A stretch of 19,144 nucleotides of DNA from contig JAHNZQ020000308.1 of assembly GCA_019155205.2 (NCBI GenBank), forward strand, positions 1,948,423 to 1,967,566, in the 5' to 3' direction. Origin of the DNA: Gracilaria vermiculophylla. Lineage: Eukaryota; Rhodophyta; Florideophyceae; Gracilariales; Gracilariaceae. Position numbers and translations under genes: made by a program. Position 1 is the first letter of the stretch; each line of letters begins with the position of its first letter. Under the pieces are notes generated by a model, which worked only from the letters and a program-made list of their open reading frames with translations, made no database searches and had not been told where the DNA came from. Below are positions 1 to 8,941 of this stretch, in pieces.

Positions 1-293
1 AAAATGTGGAAGAAGACTCAAGGGTGCTTGTCTTTACTTCCCCAGAGGTGGAGCTCAACCGGCAGCTTAAATATCTAGCCGGGAGCCCGCCTCGGCAGGT
101 CGCACTACTGTGCTAATTACCTGCATATAATATCTAAAATAAATAATAAATTCTACCATACCTTAAGGATACTGTAGCGCACGCGGGCAATATTATGCAC
201 CACGTGGCCCAGCTAATAAATTACGAACCCTCCTTAGGAATATTATACCTTAAGGCCAAACAACCATATTTCCGTAGGAGCCACTGTACTACA
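1..293 (-). repeat. Partial LTR of gypsy family 1, reverse orientation
   Basis: This stretch is the reverse complement of the first part of the LTR found at 609-1159. The block around 17-56 (ctcaagggtgcttg and the following ccccagaggtggagctc) mirrors 840-882. The terminal ctgtactaca at 284-293 mirrors the LTR start tgtagtacag. The far half of the LTR would lie to the left of the window, so it is cut by the window edge. Small indels and substitutions separate it from the other copies. It belongs to a separate, oppositely oriented element or is a solo LTR; the window cannot decide which. Confidence 0.85.
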
Positions 294-608
294 CTGTGTG
301 CTCGCCTCGACCGGGCTCTCCTCTGTAATAATTAGCTACACTAATTGACGAAAAAAAATCTAAATTCTACTATTTCTCACGGACAATGTCTCCTTAAGAT
401 TCCCTGTACCACATACCCTTTTTCCTTAATTTAACCGCGTCCCCGAGGTGCATCTTTGCATAGATCGGTCCTGAAGGGGCTTCGCTCCTAATGGCGGTGA
501 CGTCAGAACGGGTCTCCCACAATGCGACACATCTTTTCTTTTAGGAGATTCCCTCTAAGTCCCCAGTCTTCGCGCGGCGGACCGACCACGGGTTTGTGTG
601 TTACATTC
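294..608. other. Spacer between inverted LTRs, no gene seen
   Basis: A 315-bp stretch lies between the reverse LTR and the forward LTR. No ORF of useful length, RNA gene or repeat was recognised. It ends with cattc (604-608), the possible target-site duplication of the unit at 609-2785. Confidence 0.5.
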
Positions 609-1159
609 TGTAGTACAGTGGATCCTAAGGTGATATTGTGGTGTGGATTTGCGACGGGATATTCCTAAGGAATGCTCGTATTTTATTAAATGAGCCCGGC
701 CGTGCATAGCTCGGCCCACGTGCGCTAGCGTACTCTTTAGGAACGGTAGAATTTATTTTTATTTTAGTTAGTTGGTGCAAACAATTACTACAGTAATGAG
801 GCCTACCGAGGTGGGCTTACGGTGTGTTATTTAATCTGCCGGTCGAGCTCCACCTCTGGGGAAGTAAACCAAGCACTCTTGAGTCTACATCTGTCTTTCT
901 AATTGAAGACTCTCGTCAAACATCCTTAGGGTTCTAAGCCGCTGATCCCCAGGTCGCCTCGTAGCAGCGCCTTGAACAGCATTGTCCACCCAGTGAACCT
1001 TCCTCTCCGATTCGTGTTATCTCATCCCTTTTCTGAACTCCCCCGGCTCGTAACAGCGAGTAACGGAGACGACCTTTAGAAACTCGTGAGTTTGGAGTCA
1101 ACAAATACTCCTAACGGACGTTGTGCGCTACTACCTCGAAAAGAGAACTGACAGTACCA
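609..1159 (+). repeat. LTR copy A, gypsy family 1
   Basis: This 551-bp direct repeat is shared with 2233-2785 and 16802-17352. It starts tgtagtacag and ends acagtacca, so it has the TG...CA termini usual for LTRs. Similarity among the three copies stops abruptly at both ends, which sets the boundaries. A TGG-initiated tract (tggtctaccgac) starts at 1164, four bases after the LTR, where a tRNA primer-binding site would be expected; the tRNA was not identified. By eye copy A is closer to copy C (shared gatat-gtggtgtgg and gtaaaccaagca blocks) than to copy B. Confidence 0.88.
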
Positions 1160-1195
1160 TAACTGGTCTACCGACTTCGAAGGTTCGTTTCCTAA

Positions 1196-2237
1196 ATGAC
1201 TTGCAAAAGTCACGACAGAACAGCGTTTATAGTTGGCAACGATCGGAACCCAACACTGGAATTGTTCCTTAAAAGGATTCGGAAGTGGAATGAAACCACC
1301 CCTGACCTACTCCTATATGAAGCCCTCAGAATCCCAATGAAAACCCCCCTACAGGACCCTCAAGCGCCCAACTGCGTCGGTGGGCGCAGCACGCGCAGCG
1401 CTCCCGGTGAGATGGCCGTCAGAATGGAGGACCTTAAAAGTCTCCTTCGGAATCCTGGCTTCTATGTGGAGTGTTTCAGGAATCGCCTTCGGAGAGTCCA
1501 TGATCGGAGGCCAGCGAAATCCCCCGCAGCACCTCTGGAGAACGTGGACGTGGAGGTTGAGGAACTGTACATGGCATACTAGCCGTCACCTCAGGATCTA
1601 CAGGGACGGGAACACCCGGAGGCTAACTCCCTCCTGGAGTCCTTGCCCTCGCGCCTTACAGATTGGCTCTAACAGGAACCGGTCGAAAGAATTCCTGCAG
1701 GTGTCAGGGCGCATTTGGGAGCGCCACCACTCTTTTGTGGAGTAATTTGCAGCAGAAAGCGCTCACCGTGCTGTGGATTCCTCGCTGGATTTAAACCCCT
1801 TCCTAGAGGTGATCTCAGATGTTATCCGTGCGGAGATTCGTTATCAAACCGCCTAGCTGCTCCCCGCAGAGGCGTTTCGAAATCACACTTCCGCACAGGA
1901 GAGGATCCTTTCATCAACACCTAAGGTGATCCCGACCAGAGAAGGACAGGATACTTCCGCACTTTACGCCAGAGAAGGAAAGGATACTGCCGTGGAGAAA
2001 CGGGAACACCTCAGGTATATTGCTATCCAGGGTCTGAATCTGACGCCTCACGGAGAAGGACAGGATACTGGTCACAAAGGAATTCAGCCAAGGAGAGAAG
2101 GACAGGATACCCCTCGTGTAAATCGCGATAGTGGGGGTATCGTCAGTGACCCAGACTACCTAATGGAAAGACGACGAAAGAAACGGAGGGAGAACATAAG
2201 AAAGCAGGACACCGATTCGGAGAGAAGCTCAGTGTAG
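1196..2237 (+). pseudogene. Degraded ORF inside the A-B LTR unit, unknown product
   Basis: Frame 1196-1924 reads as one unit of about 243 codons broken only by TAG at 1580-1582 and TAA at 1670-1672. After a one-base shift the frame 1926-2237 continues to a stop just inside LTR B. The product is not recognised. The N-terminal part has a charged, Gag-like feel (ELFLKRIRKW near residue 25), and a Cys pair lies at RCYPCG further on. The last third is very hydrophilic: four R/G-E-G-Q/K-D-T repeats, then a basic stretch (ERRRKKRRENIRK). No protease, RT or integrase motif is present. By position, between two LTRs, it is most likely a Gag-like or element-specific protein of a non-autonomous retroelement. 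Joining the two frames is an inference based on continuity of position. Confidence 0.5.
1938..2110 (+). repeat. Four interspersed 17-bp coding repeats (R-E-G-Q-D-T)
   Basis: Near-identical copies of agagaaggacaggatac lie at 1938-1954, 1971-1987 (one change), 2052-2068 (one change) and 2094-2110. The start-to-start distances are 33, 81 and 42 bp, all multiples of three, so each copy is read in the same frame as REGQDT, REGKDT, GEGQDT and REGQDT. Irregular spacing with conserved frame points to selection or duplication at the peptide level and away from a DNA satellite or CRISPR array. Confidence 0.8.
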
Positions 2238-2785
2238 TACAGTGGATCCTAAGGTAGTACGGTGGTGTGGCTTTATGCCGTGGTATTCCTAAGGAGGGCT
2301 TGTAATTTATTGACTGAGCCACGTGGTGCATAATTCGACCCGCGTGCGCTACAGTATCCTCAAGCGACGGTTGAATTTATATTTATTTTAGGTAATTTGT
2401 GCAGGTAGTTATCACAGTAGTGCGACCTACCGAGGTGGGCTCACGACTTGATATTTAATCTGCCCTTCAAAAACCCATCTCTGAGGAGGTAAATCAAGCA
2501 CCCTTGAGTCTTCATCTACTTTTCCGGTTGGTGACTCTCGTCGATCGTCCTATGGTTTCTAAACCGCGGATTCCCAGGTCGCCTCGTAGTAGCGCCTGTA
2601 GCAGCATTGTCCTCCCAGTGAACCTCGTCCTCCGCTTGGTGTTTGCGGATCCTCTTTAAAAATTTTTTCCCGCTCGTAACAGCGAGTACCGAAGATTACC
2701 TTTAGGAACTTGTGCCTTTGGAGTCAACAAAAAGTCCTAAAGGACGTTGTGCTCTACTGCCTCGAAATAAGAACTAACAGTACCA
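2233..2785 (+). repeat. LTR copy B, gypsy family 1
   Basis: A 553-bp direct repeat of LTR A and LTR C with the same termini (tgtagtacag...cagtacca). It is the most divergent of the three copies, for example in the stretch around 2464-2485 where the gagctccacctc block is altered. A gag-like frame starts almost immediately after it, so in position it is the 5' LTR of gypsy element 1. No clear TGG-type primer-binding site follows it, and ctcag (2228-2232) before it does not match aaggg after LTR C, so the pairing B-C is not proved by a target-site duplication. Confidence 0.85.
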
Positions 2786-2794
2786 CACTCAGAC

Positions 2795-4028
2795 TCTGAA
2801 TCCGTAAAGAGCGCCAGCTCGGAGGACAGTATTCCTCCCAAGGAGAAAAGCAGAAGGGTCATGAAGGAAGTCCCGCTTAACGATCTCCTCGCCAAAATGG
2901 TGGATTATGACACCTACACGTTGAAGGATCTCTCTATTCTTTACGACGCGTCGGTCACTAAATGTCTCACGATGAATCATTGGGACATGAACTTTCAGAT
3001 ATAGACGCACTCCTTCACAGGTGAAGACCCTATCTCGTTGTTTAATTTTCTCACACGCTTCCGTTCAATGTCTAATGCCAATGGCGTACATGAAGGTGCC
3101 GCCGTCTGTTGCTTTCAGTTCTACTTTACAGGCCAAGCGCACTCGCTGGTGCAGCTTCGCCTCACGGGGAAGAGCACTATTGTCGATGATCTTGGATCGG
3201 AGATCTTGACGACATACCTGGTGGTGGTGAATTTCCCACTTAAAGGTACGCATCGGACGAGTTGATAGCCGATGCTAACGCTGAAGTCACCTACTATACG
3301 GAGAATACGGGAATGACTGAAACGGAGTTCTTACAGAAGCTGTGGACGATGGCCTTAGGGTGTGGGAGCGTCTACTCCGAACGGAGTTTGAATTCGTGGT
3401 TCGTCGAGAGACTCCCTCCCTCAATCAGCGTCAGGGTGCCTAGTCACTTGACAACGCGCCCAAAGACCACCTATACGGAGCTAGCACGTTTCGCGGACTC
3501 CTTTGGGGATACCCGCCGTGCCGTTCGTCGCCCCATGCTCCAATTTCGGACAAACCGACAGCCTCAAGGAACCGTCGAACATCCGCCCTGACGTTGGACT
3601 CCAGCACCTCAGAGGAGGTCGACGAGATCACACTCGTGGGAGAGCAGGAGTCCCTTGCTCTCTCAAATGCCTCACGTCAAGGAATACCGTTTAGGACGAG
3701 GAAACCATCATGTCCTACTTCGTATGTGTCGACAGGATCTTACAGAAGTGTCCGACTCACGAACCGTCGAGGCTACTCACGACCTTGCAAGATTTGCTTG
3801 TCTCAAGAGCCAGTACACTGTAGCACTCTCCTCCCTTGAATTTTCAGCCGCTATCTTGCAGGAACCAGAGAAGATCTTCCAGGACCTAAAGGACACGTCA
3901 ACAAAGAGCAGAAGTTATCGATCCTCGTATCACGATTTCTGCTCCCGTCAAGGAAACCTTGGTTACCGCGCACCAGTTGTAGCGCAGCCTGTTCCTCTGG
4001 CACTTAAGTCGACAGCGCAGGAGCCGGC
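2795..4028 (+). pseudogene. Gag of gypsy element 1 (5' portion, degraded)
   Basis: Structural polyprotein that would form the cytoplasmic particle. The frame opens right after LTR B with no ATG until 2861 (MKEVPLNDLLAKM). TAG at 3002-3004 interrupts it, and it then carries a typical Gag core: SLFNFLTRFRS near 3040, then after a frameshift near 3260 an EFLQKLWTMALGC stretch and WFVERLPPSI near 3400, which match the helical Gag core seen in many gypsy Gags. Two further shifts follow (frames 3594-3839 and 3655-4028). A damaged Cys knuckle (PCKICLSQ...VHC) lies near 3783-3820. The last codons before the insertion (TAQEP) continue at 15364. It is Gag by layout and core motifs; the exact start is unknown. 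Confidence 0.7.
4024..4028 (+). repeat. Target-site duplication CCGGC, left copy
   Basis: ccggc lies immediately before the TG of the left LTR of element 2, and an identical ccggc lies at 15359-15363 immediately after the CA of its right LTR. A 5-bp duplication is the usual integrase footprint of Ty3/Gypsy elements. It fixes both ends of element 2 to the base. Confidence 0.9.
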
Positions 4029-4219
4029 TGAAATATAATTACGACCGCTCCAAATTCAGTTAGAACAAACAATCATGAATGTTTGAACCTGATTCAAACA
4101 TTTAACGGTTGTCATTAGCTCTATAAGAACCAAACCCCAGAAGCCTCTCAGTAGAAACGGTTAAGCCTCGAGTGTTTTCAGTGAGTAAAGAAAGTCAGTA
4201 AGAGTCAGCTACTCTTACA
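4029..4219 (+). repeat. 5' LTR of gypsy element 2
   Basis: 191 bp, beginning tgaaatataattacg (the right copy begins tgtaatagaattacg) and ending cttaca. It matches 15171-15358 along its length, including ataagaacc-agccccagaagcctc and the gtcagtaagagtcagcta tail. A TGG-initiated tract (tggtagcatctaagg) begins at 4222, three bases after the LTR, and is the likely primer-binding site; the tRNA was not identified. Confidence 0.9.
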
Positions 4220-4276
4220 TTTGGTAGCATCTAAGGGTACATCACAGGAACCCAGAACCCAAGTCCTTTTACCACA

Positions 4277-5142
4277 ATGGCACATTCGACCCGTCACCAT
4301 AGGGCATAAGAACAAGATCAAAGAAACGTGATTAAGGCATCACAGAAACAGCAGCGGCACAAGGAATTGCAAGCGCTGCAAAACACAGTTTGGTCGTAGA
4401 GCAGCACAATCGTTAATCTAAAATATTTGTTGCAGTAGAACATTCAGCCACAATTGACGGGAACCTCTACTGCATTTAAAGCACCGCCAGTAGCCACATT
4501 CTCTTGAAAAGCGTTCGATAGAACAACTGAAAAGATAACAAGCTTTTTCTATATAGTCAGGACATATGGGAAGCGGTGCAACTACTCAGAGCTCAAATTG
4601 CTTGACCTGGCAAAACTTCAGTTTCAAGACAGGGCAGCGTCATTGATGCACTGTCTTGAAAAAGAAAATAACAAGCCAACAACTTTAGAAAACTTAAAAT
4701 AAGCGACAATTATGGAGTTCGTACCCTCAAACAAGCAAGCGACAGCTCGTGTCAAGCTGATTGATTTCAGTTGGAAAGTTAATCGATCTATGGATGATCA
4801 CATCGTTGACTTTGAAGACCTTGTTACGCTTTGTAGAACCCAACTTAATGAAGCTTATATTTAATTTTTAATAGTCTTTCGAAAAAGCAAAAGGCTACGT
4901 TCACTGAACGTCTTCCTACTTCACAACCAAATGATCATATGGGGAACGAATCTATGCAGCCTGCTTTCGACTACGCACGAACTCTTAAACTAATGTTAAA
5001 AATCGCCGATAAGCAGCACAATTCTTTTCATAAAGACCACGGGTCAAAGAAAACCAAAAACAAAAATGTAGTGATTGGCCATGGTTCAAGTTCTTCAAAG
5101 GAAACAAGTACTGGCACCAAGAACCCAGATGATTTCAGCTAG
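4277..5142 (+). pseudogene. Gag of gypsy element 2 (degraded)
   Basis: The first ATG after the LTR and primer site is at 4277. The frame reads with several stops to about 4861, then continues after a shift as LSKKQKATFTERLP and the open stretch 4939-5142. A Retrotrans_gag-like core is visible: PTTLENLK, then MEFVPSNKQATARVKL near 4712 and MDDHIVDFEDLV near 4791, which follow the family pattern of a W/FxxF...P.....AR.KL block with a downstream Y/H-I-x-x-F. The C-terminus is Lys/Asn/Ser-rich. Just downstream, near 5190-5230, a poor remnant of a Cys knuckle (YGRCGRKGW...HPC) can be read. It is clearly Gag by position and core pattern. Confidence 0.68.
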
Positions 5143-5198
5143 GGCCCGATGAAGCAAGGAGAGTTTGGAATTTACAAACGAGACGATCGGTATGGAAG

Positions 5199-5678
5199 AT
5201 GTGGCAGGAAAGGGTGGAGCAATCCAAATCACCCTTGCCGCAAACATCATTCTCAGAACGAGAGCTCAACTCACTCAGAAAACGAGTGATGCCGCACGAA
5301 GAGGTGGCTACAGCAGGCAATTTAGAAAGAGAATTGCCTTATCTTTCTGCTTTGAACCATGTAGAAGAAGATCACTGGATGTATGACCCAAGTCTGGGAG
5401 GAGATCCAATGTGCACAGTGGTCGATTCCTACGCGTCCAAAAATTTCAAGTCCATGAACGACGCAGAAGAAATGAGACTGGACTTACGGGATATTCAAGA
5501 TATGGAGGTCAAATTGGGAGACTCCATAAAAACCAAAGTACTTTGCGAAGTACGAGGTTTGGTAAATATTAATGGCTTTATGAATGATGAGAGGATTCTT
5601 GACATCAGTATGAAAAAAGAGAGTGACACTACTACCATATTACATGGTCGATCTTGGTTGCGCAAAAACCATCTATAA
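5199..5678 (+). pseudogene. Aspartic protease region of element 2 Pol
   Basis: Retropepsin-type protease that would cut the Gag-Pol polyprotein. The 159-codon open stretch contains TVVDSYASKNF (from about 5415), the position of the D-S/T-G-A active site followed by S-x-N/H-F as in gypsy proteases. The glycine is replaced by tyrosine (codon at 5430-5432), which should destroy activity. A later L-H-G-R-S-W-L motif near 5640-5665 corresponds to the I-L-G-x-x-W-L end of gypsy proteases. A Lys-rich linker (5706-5915, different frame) leads to RT. Confidence 0.7.
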
Positions 5679-5890
5679 AACGATTGGCGAAGCAACGAGA
5701 TCGCGATGAAGCGCAGTAATGGTATTGTCGTCTTTAAAGCTCCCAGAAGAAGACTTTCTACATCACAGAAGAACGTTTGTTTCAAACAGATTTTCTGGAA
5801 GAGATTATGCACGGAAAAAAAGAAGGAAGAATGTGAGCTGTTTTCTGTAAAGAAGGATAAAGAAAAGAAACCCCAGCCTCTCAGACAAAT

Positions 5891-6622
5891 TGTGCTCTTG
5901 AATTTCAAGATCTGATAACAGAGTTTGAAGATATTTTCAAGGAAGAGTTGCCGCATGAGCTGCCTCCGCAACGCGGAACGCAATTTGATATCAATTTCAT
6001 ACCCGGCGCTCAACCTCCAGTTCGTCCTGTCATAAGACTTCCAACTACTGAGTTCAAGGAGCTGAAGAAACAATTACAGAATTATCTATCCAGGATATAT
6101 TCATAAATCGATTTAATGTAGGGCTACCATCAGATGAGACTCAAGGAGAGAGATTGTCAAAAAACGGCCATACGAACCAGATATGGATCGTTTGCATGTC
6201 GCGTTTTATGTTTCGGTCTAACCAACGCACCAGCAGCCTTCTCAAGATTGTTATCATATGTACGCAGGGAGTAACATGGCGAGTGCATGGTCCTCTACCT
6301 CGATGAAATTCTCATCTGTAATAAGGACACGGAACAACACAAACATCATTTGAGGAAGCTATTCAACGTATTGCGGAAAGAAATGCTATATGGACGACCC
6401 AGCAAGAGTAATTTCGGCGCTACTGAGGTTGAATTTTTGGGCTTCAAAATCAATTCACATGGTGTGCACACACAGAGAAGATTTGTAAAGGTAGTAGAAG
6501 ATTGGCATATGCTTACATCTGTGAAAGATGTACAGAGATTTATGGGCCTAGCAAACGTCTACCAAAAGTTTATCAGAAGGTTCGCACAAGTAGCGCGACC
6601 TGTCACCGATCTGCTGCGTTAA
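5891..6622 (+). pseudogene. Reverse transcriptase of element 2 Pol, stops and a fingers deletion
   Basis: RNA-templated DNA polymerase domain. One frame runs from about 5891 through RNase H, broken by stops only. Visible blocks are EFEDIFKEELPHELPPQRG (RT entry), QPPVRPVIRLP, then an abrupt jump to IDLM-stop-GYHQMRL near 6110, CFGLTNAPAAFSRLL near 6212, VLYLDEILI near 6290, VEFLGFKIN near 6428 and RFMGLANVYQKFIRRFA near 6536. About 55-60 residues of the fingers region normally between the first two blocks and IDL are absent, so this is a deletion. The catalytic Y-x-D-D reads YLDE (Glu codon 6305-6307). Identification is firm; activity is excluded. Confidence 0.85.
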
Positions 6623-6949
6623 AAAGTATTTAATTGAAAAGAAGAACAGAATAAGGCTTTTGCAGAACTGAAACGAATACCGACTACCGCACCAGTGCTC
6701 CGCCATCCATAAGCAGAAAAGACTTTTGTCATGACCACAGACGCACCGAAGTACGCGGTAGGGGCCACGTTGGACCAGAATTCCCAACCGATAGCGTATT
6801 TTCCACATCGACTGTCGGAGACCAAATCGAGATGGGACACAGTACATCAAGAGTTAATGGCTATAATGGTCGCGTTACGTGAATGGGTCGTTTATCTTAG
6901 AGCAAGTCCACCAGAGAGCTATATTTCAAAAAAACCTAGAATATCGTGA
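6623..6949 (+). pseudogene. RNase H of element 2 Pol
   Basis: The same frame as RT continues with stops at 6620, in the short stretch after it, and before 6719. The connection region ends with FAELKRIPTTAPVLRHP. The RNase H core follows: MTTDAPKYAVGATL (first Asp near 6740), QPIAYFPHRLSETKSRW, VHQELMAIMVALREW (catalytic Glu near 6850). This order and spacing is standard for Ty3/Gypsy RNase H. Downstream the D-H/N element is not intact, and the frame ends at 6949 in a poorly conserved stretch near the Harbinger boundary. Confidence 0.82.
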
Positions 6950-7315
6950 CTGAGGCGCGTTTTGCATCCTTATGAGCGTTAATATTGCCACTTGTCGTTG
7001 CCATATCTATAGTGTGGTTGCTTTTCTGATTTCGATACGCAGTTAATAAAGAAACAAGAATGACAACTGTTGTTCGAAATTTCAATGATCATTTAGCACT
7101 CTATCGACCAATGAGCGCATTGGTTCTATATTGACCACGCTTTTGGCAGATACAACGCGCGGAAAAAAAGCCGTCACGCAACTGAGCAGCAGCTCTTCTC
7201 CATCTGTCTTCCTGTTCAAGTCATCAACTGTCTTGTTTCCAACGTCCTTCGGACAATGTATCTCTCACACCATTTTCCTTTTTCGTGACGTTTCTCAAAC
7301 CTTTCCAGCGCAGCT
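6950..7315. other. Left junction zone, gypsy 2 to Harbinger block
   Basis: No gene is supported. The first part can still be read as a decayed gypsy linker (EARFASL near 6950-6970 resembles the region after RNase H). The Harbinger sequence starts somewhere before the Myb-like ORF at 7316. The best boundary hint is atttagcac at 7091-7099, which has an exact inverted partner gtgctaaat at 13900-13908. Confidence 0.4.
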
Positions 7316-8560
7316 ATGGTTCCAACAACAGTTTCATCCACCACAAAGCCTGAAAAGAACTCCCTGCAGATACTGAACAACACCAAAAAGGATTCCGTTA
7401 CATCAAAATCCAATATTGGCTTTAACACAAAACTACAACCAGTACCCAGCAACCCCAACAAGTACGAAATGAATATGTCTAGGCAATTAGATCCGGCTCT
7501 GAGCGATAAAGAGATCAGCCTAGAAATCAAGCAAGATGAAAACAAAGCAGACAAACGGAACGGAAGAGGAAAAGCGTTTTCCCAAGAAAAGACATTGTTT
7601 TTGGCCAAAGCGTGGATTGAGCAATCTGTTAAAGGGTGCAATCAGCGTGACAGAACGATGTGGAATGGAGTGGAAGATCTATATAATAGAAAATACAAAA
7701 TCGATCGAAGCTCCTTGACGCTAAAGAGCACCTGGCATAGAGTGTCCAGGAAACTCAGCACTTTCTGGCTGCGAGTAGGAAAGTGAGATCAATAAACATA
7801 TCAGGAGCGAACGATGATCTTCTTGAGGACATTGCTCAAGAACAATACTGCAAGCGAGCAGGAAGGAAAGCGAAGGATAGAAGCATTGTTTATGCAGCGC
7901 GCTATGAGTCGGTTTCTACTGCGTATTATTTCTCAAATCATGATAAAATCTCAGACGAGAGAAATAGGAAGATGACGGACACAATATCATCACAAGAAAC
8001 TACAAATACGCAAACTGATGCTGTGAATGTGAAGGGCACTGATGAAAATTTACATGCTATTCATGAGCCAGATAACAATATTTATGCTCCTGTAGAAATT
8101 AAAAAGGACCAAGAAGACGGTGCAATTCCAAGCGACGAAGGAATCCGCCCAAAAGGAAATCAAACGACGCAAAGTAGAAGAAAATCATGTAAAGGAAGAG
8201 TCGAGGGTAGCGGATACTTTGCCGGGAGTACAACGGAGCCTAATGAAGGGAAAGCGGATCTTGAGACAAGAAAAAGAACGGTCGGAGGTAGAAAGGCACG
8301 AATTGGAGGATGTAGAGCTGCTCAAGCTTCTGGACTGAAGCTCTCCGGATTTCAAAGAGATCATGAATGATTTGATGCGACGCAGGCGCGAAAGGGTTAA
8401 AAAGCATATGAAAGAAGTTCCCTATCGCACAGCAGGAACCCTGGACGCTAAGAAAATCTTCACCGGTGTACAAATCGTCGTCCCAATGCAAATTGTTTGG
8501 ATTTGGAACTCAATACCGGCCCCATCCAAGGTCCAATCCAAACATTTGGATTGGAAATAA
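7316..8560 (+). pseudogene. Myb/NAM-like Harbinger accessory protein 1 (frameshifted)
   Basis: PIF/Harbinger elements carry a second protein with a Myb/SANT-like DNA-binding domain that helps the transposase enter the nucleus and bind the ends. The ATG at 7316 opens a 156-codon frame with a long polar N-terminus, then FSQEKTLFLAKAWIEQS and RTMWNGVEDLYNRKY (Trp/aromatic spacing of a trihelix/SANT fold) and STWHRVSRKLSTF, which match the plant NAM-like/Myb_DNA-bind pattern. After a shift near 7783 the frame continues with SGANDDLLEDIAQEQY, where the family has its G-x-x-x-x-D-I/L-x-x-A-L-x-x-Y block. A second shift near 8100 leads to a Lys/Glu-rich coiled-coil-like tail with TGA at 8336. The last 30 codons are doubtful because the inner element may begin near 8480. 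Confidence 0.6.
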
Positions 8561-8941
8561 GTTGTACATCCGAGTTCGGAGTCCAAATTTTGCCGACTCG
8601 GATCCTGGCTGGCCGTGTTCTAATTCCATTCTAAAGCCAAAATTTGCGGGTTTGACCCCATTTGCGAACAAAAGCGGCACTAGTTGGCAACAGCTTTCAG
8701 CACAGAAGGCGTGGGCTTCGAGACACGCGTCTCTGTTATGTGCCTACACAGAGGCCAGCGAACTTGTACAAGTTTCCAGCGGCCCCGCTTCAGACAATCA
8801 GTCGCACTCAAACCGGAAACAGACACAGTTTTTCGGGACCCATTTCCTACTTCTACCCTTGTACCCGGCATATATCGCTTGTTTGTCGTGCTAGTATCCC
8901 ATGCATTCTCTCACCCAATCGGCAGCAGCGCTTTCAAAAAT

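Larger units (their letters stand above)
609..2785 (+). mobile_element. LTR-bounded 2.2-kb unit, probably non-autonomous
   Basis: Two same-family LTRs (A and B) in direct orientation flank about 1.07 kb that holds one degraded ORF and no recognisable pol. The bases just outside are cattc on the left (604-608) and cactc on the right (2786-2790), which would be a 5-bp target-site duplication with one transition. The LTRs differ from each other substantially, so if they are a pair the insertion is old. The alternative is that LTR B belongs to the gag-bearing element downstream, giving a tandem LTR-interior-LTR-interior-LTR array made by recombination. Both readings are possible and LTR B may serve in both. 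Confidence 0.5.

Noticed and set aside
1160..1190. tRNA gene or tRNA-like sequence after LTR A
   Set aside because: The ttcgaaggttcg block recalls a T-arm, but no cloverleaf could be built; only a TGG-initiated primer-site candidate remains.
1380..1745. 121-codon plus-strand ORF
   Set aside because: It overlaps the 1196-1924 frame, which continues further and has the more natural composition; probably a shadow.
1938..2110. Considered as a CRISPR-like or satellite array
   Set aside because: Only four 17-bp units with irregular spacing, in frame within an ORF of a eukaryotic retroelement.
5495..6073. 192-codon minus-strand ORF, the longest open frame after transposase 1
   Set aside because: It lies antisense to the protease-RT region of element 2, whose motifs are clear on the plus strand. 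The minus-strand product has no domain and an unnatural Phe/Leu/Ser-rich composition.
7216..7641. 141-codon minus-strand ORF
   Set aside because: Antisense shadow of the Myb1 pseudogene; no domain.
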